DNA of 64,000 nt from Borrelia coriaceae (GTDB lineage: Bacteria > Spirochaetota > Spirochaetia > Borreliales > Borreliaceae), in assembly GCF_023035295.1 (NCBI RefSeq), contig NZ_CP075076.1, forward strand, positions 62,001-126,000, written 5' to 3'. Shown piece after piece: positions 38,838-48,863 of the stretch (position 1 is its first letter; each line of letters begins with the position of its first letter). The notes beneath the pieces are model-generated. The model saw only the letters and a program-made list of their open reading frames with translations. It ran no database searches and had not been told where the DNA came from. The position numbers and the translations under genes were made by a program.

Positions 38838-39190
38838 TAATATAACACCTCAAAACATATAAAAATTAAGATTAATCTAAAAAACAACCAATTTAATCAC
38901 AATCAATATATTTTCTGATTTTACAAGCCTTTAATCAAAAAACAATTCATACTGCCTGTACTTCATTAAAAATAAAACTTATTAACATAAAAATAAATAA
39001 TATCAATTTTCCTAAAAAACTAAAACATAAATTATGAATCAAAATCACCTCACTTAAATTTTAACCTTATGATTTAAATATGCACTATTAAAACTTAAAA
39101 AAATCTAAAATATAAGACAAAACCAATAACTCCAAAATCTAAAAGGCTTAAAGGATAAGTATCTTTAAGCCTTTAAAATAAAGTTAATTA
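38838..39190. other. 353-bp intergenic region, A+T rich
   Basis: The only gene-free stretch above 300 bp. At its left it must hold the promoter of the phosphoribosyltransferase gene, and at its right the htrA terminator hairpin (39142-39174). The middle is nearly pure A/T. I see no tRNA-like fold, no ORF with a ribosome site, and no repeat beyond a short duplicated AAATCTAAAA next to the hairpin. Confidence 0.6.
39142..39174 (-). terminator. Hairpin terminator after htrA
   Basis: A perfect 12-bp stem (AAAGGCTTAAAG paired with CTTTAAGCCTTT) with a 9-nt loop, 17 bp past the htrA stop. On the minus strand the stem ends CCTTT and continues TAGATTTT, a modest U-rich tail. It is the second strongest hairpin in the window. 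Confidence 0.65.
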
Positions 39191-40633
39191 CTAAAAAGAC
39201 ACTTTAAAAGTTTGTCCATCTCTTAAAATACTATAGGTATTTTTGCCATACTCAACAGAGTCATAGAAATCTCTCAAACTTTTAATACTTTTTGAATTAA
39301 CAGCCATAATAACATCCCCTGTCGAAATTTTAGGATTCGTACCTAAAGTTGGATCAACACTGTCCACAACAACCCCATTAGTCCAATTTCTCAAACCAAG
39401 TTGAGCCCGCACTTCCTTAGTTAAAGGATAAACAGTAAATCCTGGTATCAATTTTAACCCTGAGATATATTCCTTGTCATTATTAATTTTAGGTTTAACA
39501 TCAAGCTCTACTTCAACATTCTTTTTCTCTTTTCCTCTTAAAATTTCAACTTTAATCTTCTCTTTAGCATAAAAATCATTAATATATTGCTTAACATCAT
39601 AGAAAAAATTCATTGAAACATCATTGATCTTACTAATTACATCGCCCGCTCTAAGTCCTGCTCTAAAAGCTGCTGTACCATCAAAAACACCAGCAATAAT
39701 TGCTAACGAACCAAAATCATCATCATAACCTAAGCTTTTAAGAAATTCGGGATCCTTACTTCTTAAACGATGGAAATCAATGCCCATCCAAGCAGATTCA
39801 CTATTCTTACCACTCATCAAAACATCAAAAATACTCTTAGCATTATTAATAGGAACAGCAAACCCAAGTCCAAGATTGCCCCCAGAAGGAGAAGCTGCTA
39901 TCCAAGTATTTATCCCAATAACTTCCCCCTTAATATTTACAAGAGGTCCCCCAGAATTACCGCGATTAATAGCCGCATCTGTTTGAATAAACGAATTTCG
40001 TGCTTTCAAATTAGGATTAGCCGAACGATGAAGACCACTTATAATTCCTGCTGTAACTGAAAAACTAAAGTGATGAGGACTCCCAACAGCTATAACCCAA
40101 TCCCCTATCTCAAGTCCGTCACTATCACCAAGTTCAGCTATTGCAATAGCTGCATCATCAGCTTCAAAACTAATAAGTGCAATATCTTTCTTATCATCCT
40201 TACCTACTAGTTTTGCTTTATAAACTTTATTATCATAAGTTCCAACTTCAAATTCAATAGCATTATCTACAACATGACTATTTGTAAGAGCATAAAACAA
40301 ATTTGTTTTCTTAGAATCTCTTCCAATAATTACTCCAGAACCACCCCATTGCGCCTTCTTCTCAAAATTAAGCCCTGGGATATCAAAAAAGAAAAATAAA
40401 TGAAAAAGATCACGGGTTTTAACTAACCCAGTAGCATAAATTTCCACAGTTGACGGCAAAATCTTTTTAGATACCTTTCTAAAAGAATCTTGTAAAAATT
40501 GTACAGTATCAACCTTTTCCTGTGCAAAAACAATAGTATTTTTATCCGATTCCAAATAATGTATTCCAACAAAAAACCCAATAGCTAAAGCTAAAAAACT
40601 TGCAACAAATAAGGAAATAAAATTTTTCTTCAT
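39191..40633 (-). CDS. htrA: HtrA/DegP-family serine protease
   Basis: Periplasmic protease/chaperone. With ATG40633 as start (GGAGGTG eight bases upstream; the extra MEVYK codons overlap that ribosome site) the protein has 480 residues. It has an N-terminal signal-anchor (about 5-25), catalytic triad His120 (NSHVVD), Asp150 (KKDIAL) and Ser227 (RGNSGGPL), then two PDZ domains (about 275-370 and 385-478). Homologues in B. burgdorferi degrade host matrix proteins and damaged envelope proteins. It has its own terminator; map is the next gene upstream, 58 bp away. Confidence 0.94.
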   Translation of the reverse strand: MKKNFISLFVASFLALAIGFFVGIHYLESDKNTIVFAQEKVDTVQFLQDSFRKVSKKILPSTVEIYATGLVKTRDLFHLFFFFDIPGLNFEKKAQWGGSGVIIGRDSKKTNLFYALTNSHVVDNAIEFEVGTYDNKVYKAKLVGKDDKKDIALISFEADDAAIAIAELGDSDGLEIGDWVIAVGSPHHFSFSVTAGIISGLHRSANPNLKARNSFIQTDAAINRGNSGGPLVNIKGEVIGINTWIAASPSGGNLGLGFAVPINNAKSIFDVLMSGKNSESAWMGIDFHRLRSKDPEFLKSLGYDDDFGSLAIIAGVFDGTAAFRAGLRAGDVISKINDVSMNFFYDVKQYINDFYAKEKIKVEILRGKEKKNVEVELDVKPKINNDKEYISGLKLIPGFTVYPLTKEVRAQLGLRNWTNGVVVDSVDPTLGTNPKISTGDVIMAVNSKSIKSLRDFYDSVEYGKNTYSILRDGQTFKVSF

Positions 40634-40691
40634 TTTATACACCTCCATAATATAAAACCAAATCTTTAAATAATACCTTAATTAATATTCC

Positions 40692-41444
40692 TCAAATCTC
40701 ACTTAAAATCAAAGGCAAACCATCAACAACAGCAACAGTATGTTCAAAATGGGCAGAACAACTCAAATCAGATGAAAACACTGTCCAGCCATCATTCTTA
40801 ACAGCAACTTTATATCCTCCTAAATTCACCATTGGCTCAATAGCTAAAACCATACCTTCCTGAATCCTAATATTTTTAAAAAAAGGCTCATAATAATTTG
40901 GAACACTAGGCTCCTCATGCAAAGAAAAACCAACACCATGTCCTGTATACTCCCTAACTATTCCAAAACCAAATGGTTTAATATAATTTTCAATAGCCCT
41001 TGAGATATCTAAAATTCGATTACCAACCTTCACCTCAGCAATTCCCTTATAAAGAGCAGCTTCTGTAACTTCTACTAACTTATTAACCTTAGCACTTACT
41101 TTACCCACCTTAAAAGTCTTAGCCATATCACTGTAAAACCCATCTAAAACAACTCCACAATCAATACTAATAACATCTCCATCTTTAAGTTCTCTTAGCC
41201 CAGGAACTCCATGAATAACCTCTTCATTTATAGATGCACAAATAGTTCCCTTAAATCCATTATATCCCTTAAAAGCAGATTTGGCCCCATTTTTAGCAAT
41301 AAAATCACTGGCAATTAAATCAAGTGTTCTAGTACTAATTCCAGGAGTAATATTCTTTTCAATTTCTAAAATAATCTGAGCTAAAAGTCTTGCAGATGCT
41401 CTAATTTTTTCAATCTCTTCTCTAGATTTTAATCTTAATTTCAA
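40692..41444 (-). CDS. map: Methionine aminopeptidase, type I
   Basis: Removes the initiator Met from new proteins. All five metal ligands are in place: Asp95, Asp106, His169, Glu203 and Glu234, within IDCGV, YSDMA, TGHGVG, IEPMV and FEHTV. 250 residues is the bacterial length. The start is TTG41444 after GAGAGGAA. It lies 4 bp from the stop of the TPR gene upstream, in the nusB-TPR-map series. Confidence 0.95.
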   Translation of the reverse strand: MKLRLKSREEIEKIRASARLLAQIILEIEKNITPGISTRTLDLIASDFIAKNGAKSAFKGYNGFKGTICASINEEVIHGVPGLRELKDGDVISIDCGVVLDGFYSDMAKTFKVGKVSAKVNKLVEVTEAALYKGIAEVKVGNRILDISRAIENYIKPFGFGIVREYTGHGVGFSLHEEPSVPNYYEPFFKNIRIQEGMVLAIEPMVNLGGYKVAVKNDGWTVFSSDLSCSAHFEHTVAVVDGLPLILSEI

Positions 41445-41448
41445 ATAA

Positions 41449-43122
41449 TCAATTCCTCTCTTTAAATATCTCTATCATATTCATATTTTCTATCATATTC
41501 ACATAAAGTTTGCTCTCATTGGTTTCACAAAAAACATGAGAAGTTAAAATAGCCTCCCGTCCTTTTTCAAATTCACCTAAATAAAGATAATTAATCCCGC
41601 GCTTTAAATACACTTTTGCCACATCTTCACGTTCTCTTAGAGTAATTTTATTCTTATCATCAAGGGTAAAAGGCAAAAGAGAAACTGACTTACTAAAATA
41701 TTCCTCAGACTTTTTGTAATCTTTTTGATATAATTTTAAAACTCCAAGATTATAATAAACACCATATAAGTATTTGCCCACTTGACTCTCAAAGATCACC
41801 TTTTCTGCAACATTCAATTTTTTTCTAAGGAAAAAATAATAAAATTTATAAAAAAAATACCAATCTTGAACTCCACCAACAGGATCATAAATCTTAAAAA
41901 ACAAATCCAAATCTCTTAGATCAGAATAAAGAAGCAAGTTCCAAGCCAAAATTTGAGCAATTTCAGTACTATAATTTGATCTATAAAATAAGCGCCATAA
42001 AAAAGACTTTTTAGCCTCGTACTTTAAATTTGAATAATTTAATACAAAATAAAGTTTAAAAAATAAAGGACTATCTTTATATCTTTTTACAATCTCATTT
42101 GCATTGAAATAATCATTGGACTCAAAATAAATATTAGCTAAATAATAATTCACCATTTCACTTTCTTTAAATTTTTCATTAGCCTTATGTAAATAAGCAA
42201 TAGCACGTTTTAAATCATTCTCTTTTTTCGCAATAAATGCCAGACCAAGATATACCATCATACTATAATCAGGAAAATCGGTATAAAGTTTTAAATATTC
42301 AATCTTAGCATTATGAATATCACCCTTTTTTAAATAGGCATCCGCTAACAAAAACATTAAACTTGGTTCACTACTATTATTAAGCTTTAGATTTGCAATA
42401 GTCAAATCTAAATTATCAAGACCATAAGAAATATAGGCAAGCTCTTTGGCAAAATCTTTATCTTCTTTTAGTATTAAAAGTACTCTCTTAGCAGAATCTA
42501 AATCCTTTTTTTCCATATACAAAAGCATTGCATTAATTAAAAATGCATTATTCTGAAGATTTAAACCTAAAGTCTCAAAAGCAAAAGCATCTCTTTCTCT
42601 TTCTATTTTAATTAAAAAATTTTTAATATCTTTTACATTGTAACTTAAAATCAAACTTTTAATAAAAGCCTCATCATATAAATGTTTATATTCCTTATAT
42701 CCTAAAAGATACTGCTTTGCAATATCATAAGCCTCTAAAACAGCACCTACCTTGAGTTTTGAATATACCTCAAGTGCCCTAAGCTTCAAATTTCCAGGCA
42801 AAATCTTAACACTCAGGTCTAAAATATCGCTCATCAATAAATAATGCTTAACTTTATCAGAATAAAGCTTTACCCTTTTAATAAGAGAAAGCCACTTATA
42901 TTCAGTATCAGCATAATAAGAATAAAATCTTATTGCCTTCTCAGCATCTTCCAAATTCTCATTTAAAAGATAACTATCAACTTCTGAAATAATTTCATTA
43001 AAATTTCGTTTACCCTTTAATATGTATAAGACATAAGGATTTAAGCCCAAATAAACAAAAATTGATATAAAAAGGATTAAAAATAAAATAAAAAATAATA
43101 ATACCTTATTTGCTGCTTTCAA
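41449..43122 (-). CDS. TPR-repeat membrane-anchored protein
   Basis: A 557-residue protein with one N-terminal membrane helix (residues 7-27, VLLFFILFLILFISIFVYLGL) and many TPR units outside it, for example MVYLGLAFIAKKENDLKRAIAYLHKAN, MVNYYLANIYFESNDY and YNLGVLKLYQKDYKKSEEYFSKSVSLLPF. It probably scaffolds other envelope proteins; no partner can be named. TTG43122 is the start, five bases after GGAGAG, and it overlaps nusB by 17 bp. Confidence 0.78.
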   Translation of the reverse strand: MKAANKVLLFFILFLILFISIFVYLGLNPYVLYILKGKRNFNEIISEVDSYLLNENLEDAEKAIRFYSYYADTEYKWLSLIKRVKLYSDKVKHYLLMSDILDLSVKILPGNLKLRALEVYSKLKVGAVLEAYDIAKQYLLGYKEYKHLYDEAFIKSLILSYNVKDIKNFLIKIERERDAFAFETLGLNLQNNAFLINAMLLYMEKKDLDSAKRVLLILKEDKDFAKELAYISYGLDNLDLTIANLKLNNSSEPSLMFLLADAYLKKGDIHNAKIEYLKLYTDFPDYSMMVYLGLAFIAKKENDLKRAIAYLHKANEKFKESEMVNYYLANIYFESNDYFNANEIVKRYKDSPLFFKLYFVLNYSNLKYEAKKSFLWRLFYRSNYSTEIAQILAWNLLLYSDLRDLDLFFKIYDPVGGVQDWYFFYKFYYFFLRKKLNVAEKVIFESQVGKYLYGVYYNLGVLKLYQKDYKKSEEYFSKSVSLLPFTLDDKNKITLREREDVAKVYLKRGINYLYLGEFEKGREAILTSHVFCETNESKLYVNMIENMNMIEIFKERN

Positions 43123-43543
43123 ATGAGCTCTCCATATTTTTCAACAAAGCATCAAGTATCCCATTAACAAATTTATAAGAATTTTTACTGCCATACCTTT
43201 TGGCAATCAAAATAGCTTCATCTATTATAAATCTCTTGGGAACATCCAAATTTTGAAACTTAAGTGAATATACACTCATCCTCAATATGGCAAGATCAAC
43301 CTTATCCATACGCTCTAAACGCCAATTAAGAGAAATACCACTAATCAATTTGTCAATAAATTCTAAATTCTCATAAGTACCATTAACCAAAACAGAATAA
43401 AATAATTTTAAATCCTCTTCTAAATCCAATCCATGATCTTCAAGATTAAAAATATCATAAATATTATCTCGTGCCTTACAATTAACATCAATACTGTAAA
43501 TTTTTTGAAAAGCTAATACTCTAGCCTTATGTCTCAAGTCCAT
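43106..43543 (-). CDS. nusB: Transcription antitermination factor NusB
   Basis: All-helical 145-residue RNA-binding protein that with NusE (S10) binds boxA for rRNA antitermination. Recognisable segments are LRHKARVLAFQKIYSID, LISGISLNWRLERMDKVDLAILRMSVYSL and PKRFIIDEAILIAKRYGSKNSYKFVNGILDAL. No Shine-Dalgarno precedes the ATG, and TATAAT ends seven bases upstream, so it may be leaderless. Confidence 0.93.
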   Translation of the reverse strand: MDLRHKARVLAFQKIYSIDVNCKARDNIYDIFNLEDHGLDLEEDLKLFYSVLVNGTYENLEFIDKLISGISLNWRLERMDKVDLAILRMSVYSLKFQNLDVPKRFIIDEAILIAKRYGSKNSYKFVNGILDALLKNMESSFESSK

Positions 43544-43550
43544 AACTAAT

Positions 43551-43556
43551 ATTATA
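43551..43556 (-). promoter_or_regulatory. -10 box directly before nusB
   Basis: TATAAT on the minus strand, seven bases before the nusB ATG; the -35 at 17 bp (TCTAAA) is poor. Position and lack of a ribosome site suggest a leaderless start, identical in spacing to the gene at 17050. Confidence 0.4.
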
Positions 43557-43568
43557 AATATTTTTTCT

Positions 43569-44579
43569 TTATTTTAGACTAGAATCCAAAATTTGTATAC
43601 TAGCAGACTTATTAAGTTTATCATAAAGCTCTTGTTGTACTCTAGCAACAATTTGCTGCTGATGAATATTAACCATATTATTTTTTATAGCATCTTTTAC
43701 AGTCATATCTACATTAGGAGATATTTTATCTTGAAGATCCAAAAACCTTTGAGAATACATTTCAGTAACTTTAACTATATGAAAACCCTCTTTTGATAAT
43801 ATTGGTTGAGAAATGTCTCCTTTATTAAGCATAAAAACTTCTTTAATAAAATCTACTCCAAGAACACTTTGAGCATTCTGATCACCTCGTGCCAAAAATC
43901 CAAGATCCCCATTTTTAACCTTAGAAGCCTCATCATTCGAATATTTCCTTACGGCTTCTTCAAAGGTAATCTTCTTTGATTTTATCTGATTTGCAATATC
44001 TTTTGATTTTGCAAGCACCTCTGATCTCTTCTTATCTTTTGAAGAAAAGAAAACATGGCTAATCCTTGCCATATCAGGATTAACAAATTTAGTTTTATTG
44101 GCTTCATAATATTCAATGACTTCCTTTTCACTTGGAACTTTGATCTCTGAAAATTTAGGCTGAGCAATCTTTAAAATTAATTTTTGTGCAGAAATAGATC
44201 TCTTCATTGAAGATAAAAGTTCATTCCAATTTGTACCTTGACTTTCTATCATTTGTTTAATTTGCTCATTTGTAAGATTTGAGAGGCCAAACTGAGCTTT
44301 AATTGTTTGCATAACTTCTTCATCTTCAACCTTAATTCCTTGCTTTAAAGCCTCTTGACCAAAAAGAACATCGGCTATCAACACTTGTAAAACTTGTTTT
44401 TTCTCAACATTACTTAAGTCTCTACCTTGTGTCTTTTTCAATGTATTTACTTTAGAATCAAATTCTGTCTTAGTAATAATTTCATTACTATGCAAATTAA
44501 TAATAACAACAGGAGTATTTTGAGCAAAAGAAGTCATTCCTATACAAAAAAACAACAGAAAACACAAAAAATTACCCAT
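43569..44579 (-). CDS. SurA/PrsA-like periplasmic chaperone with parvulin domain
   Basis: A 336-residue secreted protein: signal peptide MGNFLCFLLFFCIGMTSFAQ, a SurA N-domain (about 25-155; LLIADVLFGQEALKQGI), one parvulin prolyl isomerase domain (about 165-258; ARISHVFFSSKDK, EAVRKYSNDEASKVKNGDLGFLARG, GFHIVKVTE) and a C-terminal helix. SurA-type proteins escort outer-membrane proteins across the periplasm. AAAGGTGA lies seven bases before the ATG. It lies between the thiolase gene and nusB. Confidence 0.87.
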   Translation of the reverse strand: MGNFLCFLLFFCIGMTSFAQNTPVVIINLHSNEIITKTEFDSKVNTLKKTQGRDLSNVEKKQVLQVLIADVLFGQEALKQGIKVEDEEVMQTIKAQFGLSNLTNEQIKQMIESQGTNWNELLSSMKRSISAQKLILKIAQPKFSEIKVPSEKEVIEYYEANKTKFVNPDMARISHVFFSSKDKKRSEVLAKSKDIANQIKSKKITFEEAVRKYSNDEASKVKNGDLGFLARGDQNAQSVLGVDFIKEVFMLNKGDISQPILSKEGFHIVKVTEMYSQRFLDLQDKISPNVDMTVKDAIKNNMVNIHQQQIVARVQQELYDKLNKSASIQILDSSLK

Positions 44580-44672
44580 AAAATCACCTTTAAATCACTT
44601 ATCAAACTAAACTTCTACTTAAAATTTTAACAAAACATTAAATTTAAATCTAGTTTAAAATAAGAATATCAT

Positions 44673-45866
44673 TCATCTATATAAGAAAGACGCTATACCC
44701 TGACCACCCCCAATACAAAGAGAGGCAATCCCTTTTGACTTATTATTAATCTTCATAAGACGTGCAAGTGTTAACAAAATTCTAGCACCACTAACTGAAA
44801 ACGGATGCCCCAAAGCAATAGCTCCTCCATTAACATTGACAATACTATCTTGTACATTATATTTTTGACGTAAAGCTTTTAAAACACTTAACGATTGTGC
44901 TGCAAAAGCTTCATTTATTTCAATAAAATCAATTTCACTTGGGATTAAACTAAATTTTTCTATAATCTTATCAATAGCAAGAAAAGCCCCAAACCCCATA
45001 TGAAGAGGATTTAAGCCTACACTTTTAAAACCACCAATATAAGCTAAAGGTTCTATTCCCATCTTGCATATAAAATCTTCACTTGCCAATATTAAGAAAC
45101 AAGCTCCATCATCTAAACTAGACGAATTACCAGCAGTAATAGTACCTCCCTCCTTAAAAACTGGTTTTAAAGATGAAAGTTTCTCCAAACTTAAATTATC
45201 ACGTATCTCTTCATCGCTACATACAACACTTTTAAGTTTTGTCTTTTTATCAAAAATCGACAAAGGATATATTTCATCGTTAAAATAGCCACTATCTCTT
45301 GCTACTATAGCCTTCTGATGAGAATTATATGCAAACTGATCCTGCATATCTCTTGTAATTTCATGCATTTCTGCTAAATTTTCTGCTGTAAGTCCCATTA
45401 CAGTACCACTTGGGGTATCAACTAAAGCATCCTTATATATCAAGTCTTCTATTTTAAAATCACCAAATTTTAAACCATCAAATCTAACACCCCTTGGCAA
45501 AAGATATGGCGCATTACTCAAATCTTCTACACCACCAGCTAAAATAATTTCACTATTACCAAGAGCTATAGAATTAAATGCAAGTTCTAAAGACTTAAGT
45601 CCTGAACCACAAACTTTGTTTACAGAAAATGCAGGAACAACCTCACTCAAGCCAGCCTTTAAAGCAATCTGCCTAGCAATATTTTGACCAAGACCTGCTG
45701 AAATTACATTTCCAATAATAACCTCATCTACCCCATCAATATTATTTCTTGCAAGCAAAGCCCTCACAATATCTGAAGATACATCAATAATATTCATTCC
45801 TTTTAATGCTCCCCCAAACTTAGTAATAGGAGATCTAAGTCCATCAATAATCACTATTTTTCTCAT
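44673..45866 (-). CDS. Acetyl-CoA C-acetyltransferase (thiolase)
   Basis: Condenses two acetyl-CoA to acetoacetyl-CoA, or the reverse. The 397-residue protein (ATG45866, GGGG six bases upstream) has the acyl-enzyme Cys86 in VCGSGLKS, His354 in GGAIALGHPFS and Cys384 in LCIGGGQG. Borrelia makes isoprenoids by the mevalonate pathway, for which this is the first step, and it lacks beta-oxidation, so a biosynthetic role is most likely. The product route leads towards uppS, also in this window. Confidence 0.92.
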   Translation of the reverse strand: MRKIVIIDGLRSPITKFGGALKGMNIIDVSSDIVRALLARNNIDGVDEVIIGNVISAGLGQNIARQIALKAGLSEVVPAFSVNKVCGSGLKSLELAFNSIALGNSEIILAGGVEDLSNAPYLLPRGVRFDGLKFGDFKIEDLIYKDALVDTPSGTVMGLTAENLAEMHEITRDMQDQFAYNSHQKAIVARDSGYFNDEIYPLSIFDKKTKLKSVVCSDEEIRDNLSLEKLSSLKPVFKEGGTITAGNSSSLDDGACFLILASEDFICKMGIEPLAYIGGFKSVGLNPLHMGFGAFLAIDKIIEKFSLIPSEIDFIEINEAFAAQSLSVLKALRQKYNVQDSIVNVNGGAIALGHPFSVSGARILLTLARLMKINNKSKGIASLCIGGGQGIASFLYR

Positions 45867-46047
45867 ATAAAACCCCAAACGAAAAATTAATCTTCAAGTA
45901 TATAATAAAAAATATAATTAAAAAAAAGAAAGTATAAAATATATTATAAATGATTTAATCAAAATTATCATCAGTAATTAACCACAATTAATAAAATATA
46001 ATAATATATTCGCATAAAAATGCTATATTTGATATATTTAATTGTAA

Positions 46048-47403
46048 ATGTACTTAATAAAATTTCCTCTCAAAATAATAATCATAATATTAACAATCAA
46101 TTCTTATGCATATAATTATTCAATAAAATATCAAAACGATGGAGTGGAAAAATACCATTTCAATCAACTAAATGATAGCCTTGGATTTGCATTCTCTGAT
46201 TTTTTTGATGATCTCAGAAGTGGTTCTCTAATATTTACCCATGAATCAAAATATAACTTTATGATCAATGCAGAAGCACACATGTTAACTTTTAGAGGTA
46301 ATAAAGATTCTCCAGAACAATCAAGAAAAAGAGTTGATCTTTTAGAAATTGGCTTCATGTATTATTTTCCATTCCCAATAAAAACAAAAACACAATATTT
46401 TGGAAATATTGATATTGGCATCGGTATTAAAAACCTAATATACGGAAACTGGGGTGGCTCTTTAATACAAAAAGCAGTGCATTTTACCCTAAGACAAGAA
46501 AGACCAATTCCCAAAAATTATGAAAATTACAATTATAGAGGTCTTTTAAGTGCAGCAATTAATTATTCTTACATGAGATTTTTCAGTTTTGAAAATTACA
46601 TAGACTTATCTTATTTTGCAGATTACTTTTTCAAAACCAGCATTGCAATGAATTTTAGAAATGAGTCTATAGGAATTGAAACTCAACTCTTCTATCAAAA
46701 TCAAAATAAAATAAATAATATAGAAACATATTCAAGAACACAAGAAGCAGAAACTGGAATTGGAATTCAATACAGACTTTATTCTAAAAACTTTTTTACA
46801 ATCAATAACCTTAATTTAAATAATTTCTCAAACAAGGATAAATTTTTCAGTGTAGGAGGATTTGGCATAGTCTTTACTGAAGAATATGAAAACATCTCAG
46901 AAGACAATTTATATACCCTAAACCAAAATTTTTCTTTTGGATTTGACATTATGATCCCATTCCAAACCAAAAATTCAATGTATTACAAAATAATACCCAA
47001 ACTCAAATATTACTTTGCCATTGCAACAAATTATGATGTCAATTCAACTGAAATAAATAGTCGTACAAATAGATTCTCATCTGGAGTTACATATGAATTC
47101 TTTACAAAAGATCGATTTATATTATATATATGTTCTGGAATATTTTTATCTTACAATAAAGATAAAAAAGACGTAAAAGCTATTTACAGACCACTAAAAA
47201 TAAAAGATACACTACAAGCAGGACTAGAAATTGAACCTGGAATATCCATAGACACATTTAAATACAATAAAGCACAATATAATATAAAAATATTTACAAA
47301 AATTAACTATTCACCAATTGTTTATAATATAAAAACTTATAATTTAGAACAACATAAATTAAATTTTAATTATCTTGGAATTGGCATAGCAATCAATATC
47401 TAA
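46048..47403 (+). CDS. Probable outer-membrane beta-barrel protein
   Basis: A 451-residue protein I cannot name. It starts with a signal peptide (MYLIKFPLKIIIIILTINSYAYN) and continues with alternating hydrophobic/polar strands rich in Tyr, Phe and Asn, such as YFGNIDIGIGIKNLIYGNWGG, RFSSGVTYEFF and the final strand LNFNYLGIGIAINI. A C-terminal aromatic/hydrophobic strand fits a membrane barrel. No Shine-Dalgarno is seen, and a TATATT box lies nine bases before the ATG. It is an isolated plus-strand gene between minus-strand blocks. Confidence 0.68.
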   Translation: MYLIKFPLKIIIIILTINSYAYNYSIKYQNDGVEKYHFNQLNDSLGFAFSDFFDDLRSGSLIFTHESKYNFMINAEAHMLTFRGNKDSPEQSRKRVDLLEIGFMYYFPFPIKTKTQYFGNIDIGIGIKNLIYGNWGGSLIQKAVHFTLRQERPIPKNYENYNYRGLLSAAINYSYMRFFSFENYIDLSYFADYFFKTSIAMNFRNESIGIETQLFYQNQNKINNIETYSRTQEAETGIGIQYRLYSKNFFTINNLNLNNFSNKDKFFSVGGFGIVFTEEYENISEDNLYTLNQNFSFGFDIMIPFQTKNSMYYKIIPKLKYYFAIATNYDVNSTEINSRTNRFSSGVTYEFFTKDRFILYICSGIFLSYNKDKKDVKAIYRPLKIKDTLQAGLEIEPGISIDTFKYNKAQYNIKIFTKINYSPIVYNIKTYNLEQHKLNFNYLGIGIAINI

Positions 47404-47450
47404 ATACTGCAGGTTATGCTCATGAAATAAATAAAATCTTATCCAAAATC

Positions 47451-47475
47451 AAAAAATGATATTAATAATCATTTT
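47451..47475 (-). terminator. Putative terminator overlapping the dnaB stop
   Basis: AAAATGAT and ATCATTTT pair as an 8-bp stem (47453-47460 with 47468-47475). The dnaB stop codon lies in the loop, and TTGATTTT follows on the minus strand. Placement suggests the end of the rpsF-dnaB transcript; the weak A/T stem lowers confidence. Confidence 0.42.
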
Positions 47476-48847
47476 CATGTTCTTTATTAACAAACTTAAC
47501 AACATGTGGCAAAAATAATATATCAACCCTTCCTGTAGGCCCATTTCTATGTTTAGCCACAATAATCTTAGTATCGATAGCGCTAACCAATCTCTCATCA
47601 TCAGAACCGCTTTTTAAGTCTTTATCTCTATGAAGCAACATAACAATATCTGCATCTTGTTCTAATGCTCCTGATTCTCTTAAACTAGCAAGACTGGGTT
47701 CACGTCCCTCAGTATCTCTTGTAAGTTGTGAAAGGGCAATAATTGGAATTTTAAGCTCTCTTGCAAGCTCCTTGAGTGATTTGCTAATCGAAGCTACTTG
47801 CTCATGCCTTGGAATATTTTTAGTTTCAAGCGAAATAAGACTAATATAATCAACAAATAGTATATCTATACCAAAAAATCTCTTAAGCTTCCTGGCTTGA
47901 GTTGCAAGTGTTAATAAACTAATATTAGCAGTATCTTCAATATAAAATTCAGAATTACTAATATCATTTACAACATCATTGATTGCCTTAATTTCATGAC
48001 CTGATAAAATACTATTTTGAATCTTAAAACTATCAATATTAGCTTGAGAAGATATTATCCTTTTAATTAAAGCATCAGAAGTCATCTCAAGAGAAAAAAA
48101 GCCCACTTTTCGCTTCTTATCATTCCTCAATGCAATACTTGATGCAATATTAAGTGCAAACGCGGTTTTACCAACACTAGGACGAGCACCTATAATAATA
48201 AAATCACTCTCTCTAAAACCTCCAATCAGATTGTCAACTTTTTTAAAACCACTTGGAATACCAAAATTAACTTCTCGCTTTTTAACACTCCTCTCATATA
48301 TTTCAGCATGAACCCTCTCAGCAATAACTTTTGCATGATTAAGATTTTTACTAGAACAATCTAATTCAATTGAAAGAATCTGTCTTTGAGATTCTTCCAC
48401 AAATTGTTCAACTTTTTTTGTAGAATCATTAGCTAAATCATTTAGTTCCCTAGAAATCTTGGAAATATCTCTTCTAATGCGGTGTTCCTTAACAATTTTT
48501 GCATAAACATTTATAGTCTTATCAGTTGGAAGATATCCTGATAAAAAACTCAAATAATCCTGCAATCCTGTTAAAGCTTTAAAATTATTTAAAAGCTGTG
48601 ACTTAGGTGTTAAGGAAGATACTTCCTCAAATACAGTTATTGGATCAATATTTTCCCTCTTCTCATAAAGGGAAATCATAGCTTTAAAAATCATTTCATG
48701 ATTTTGATTATAAAAATCATCCGGTTTTAGATATAATAATGCCTCTTCTAACTTGCCCGAATTATAGAATATACTCGAAATAACGGCCTTTTCCGCACCT
48801 TCGTTAAAAAGAAGTGTAGAGGCTGTGTCTATTGAAGTAAAAGCCAC
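47462..48847 (-). CDS. dnaB: Replicative DNA helicase DnaB
   Basis: Hexameric helicase of the replication fork. N-terminal domain (about 12-110) with GAEKAVISSIFY, then the RecA-like core: Walker A GARPSVGKTAFALN near residue 219, Walker B region ILFVDYISLI, and the H4/arginine-finger part QLTRDTEGREPSLASLRESGALEQDADIVMLLHRD. 461 residues is normal. It is the last gene of the rpsF-ssb-rpsR-rplI-dnaB run, 16 bp after rplI. Confidence 0.95.
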   Translation of the reverse strand: MAFTSIDTASTLLFNEGAEKAVISSIFYNSGKLEEALLYLKPDDFYNQNHEMIFKAMISLYEKRENIDPITVFEEVSSLTPKSQLLNNFKALTGLQDYLSFLSGYLPTDKTINVYAKIVKEHRIRRDISKISRELNDLANDSTKKVEQFVEESQRQILSIELDCSSKNLNHAKVIAERVHAEIYERSVKKREVNFGIPSGFKKVDNLIGGFRESDFIIIGARPSVGKTAFALNIASSIALRNDKKRKVGFFSLEMTSDALIKRIISSQANIDSFKIQNSILSGHEIKAINDVVNDISNSEFYIEDTANISLLTLATQARKLKRFFGIDILFVDYISLISLETKNIPRHEQVASISKSLKELARELKIPIIALSQLTRDTEGREPSLASLRESGALEQDADIVMLLHRDKDLKSGSDDERLVSAIDTKIIVAKHRNGPTGRVDILFLPHVVKFVNKEHENDY

Positions 48848-48863
48848 AAGCTATCCCTCTTCT

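Noticed and set aside
38838..39190. tRNA or small RNA gene in the largest gap
   Set aside because: No cloverleaf, no G+C-rich block and no conserved arm sequences; only the htrA terminator hairpin stands out.
39770..40060. Open frames antisense to htrA
   Set aside because: They lack ribosome sites and any family pattern and are mirror frames of a well-conserved gene.
40633..40648. Longer htrA start (MEVYK)
   Set aside because: Those codons overlap the GGAGGTG ribosome site of the ATG at 40633, which is the better start.
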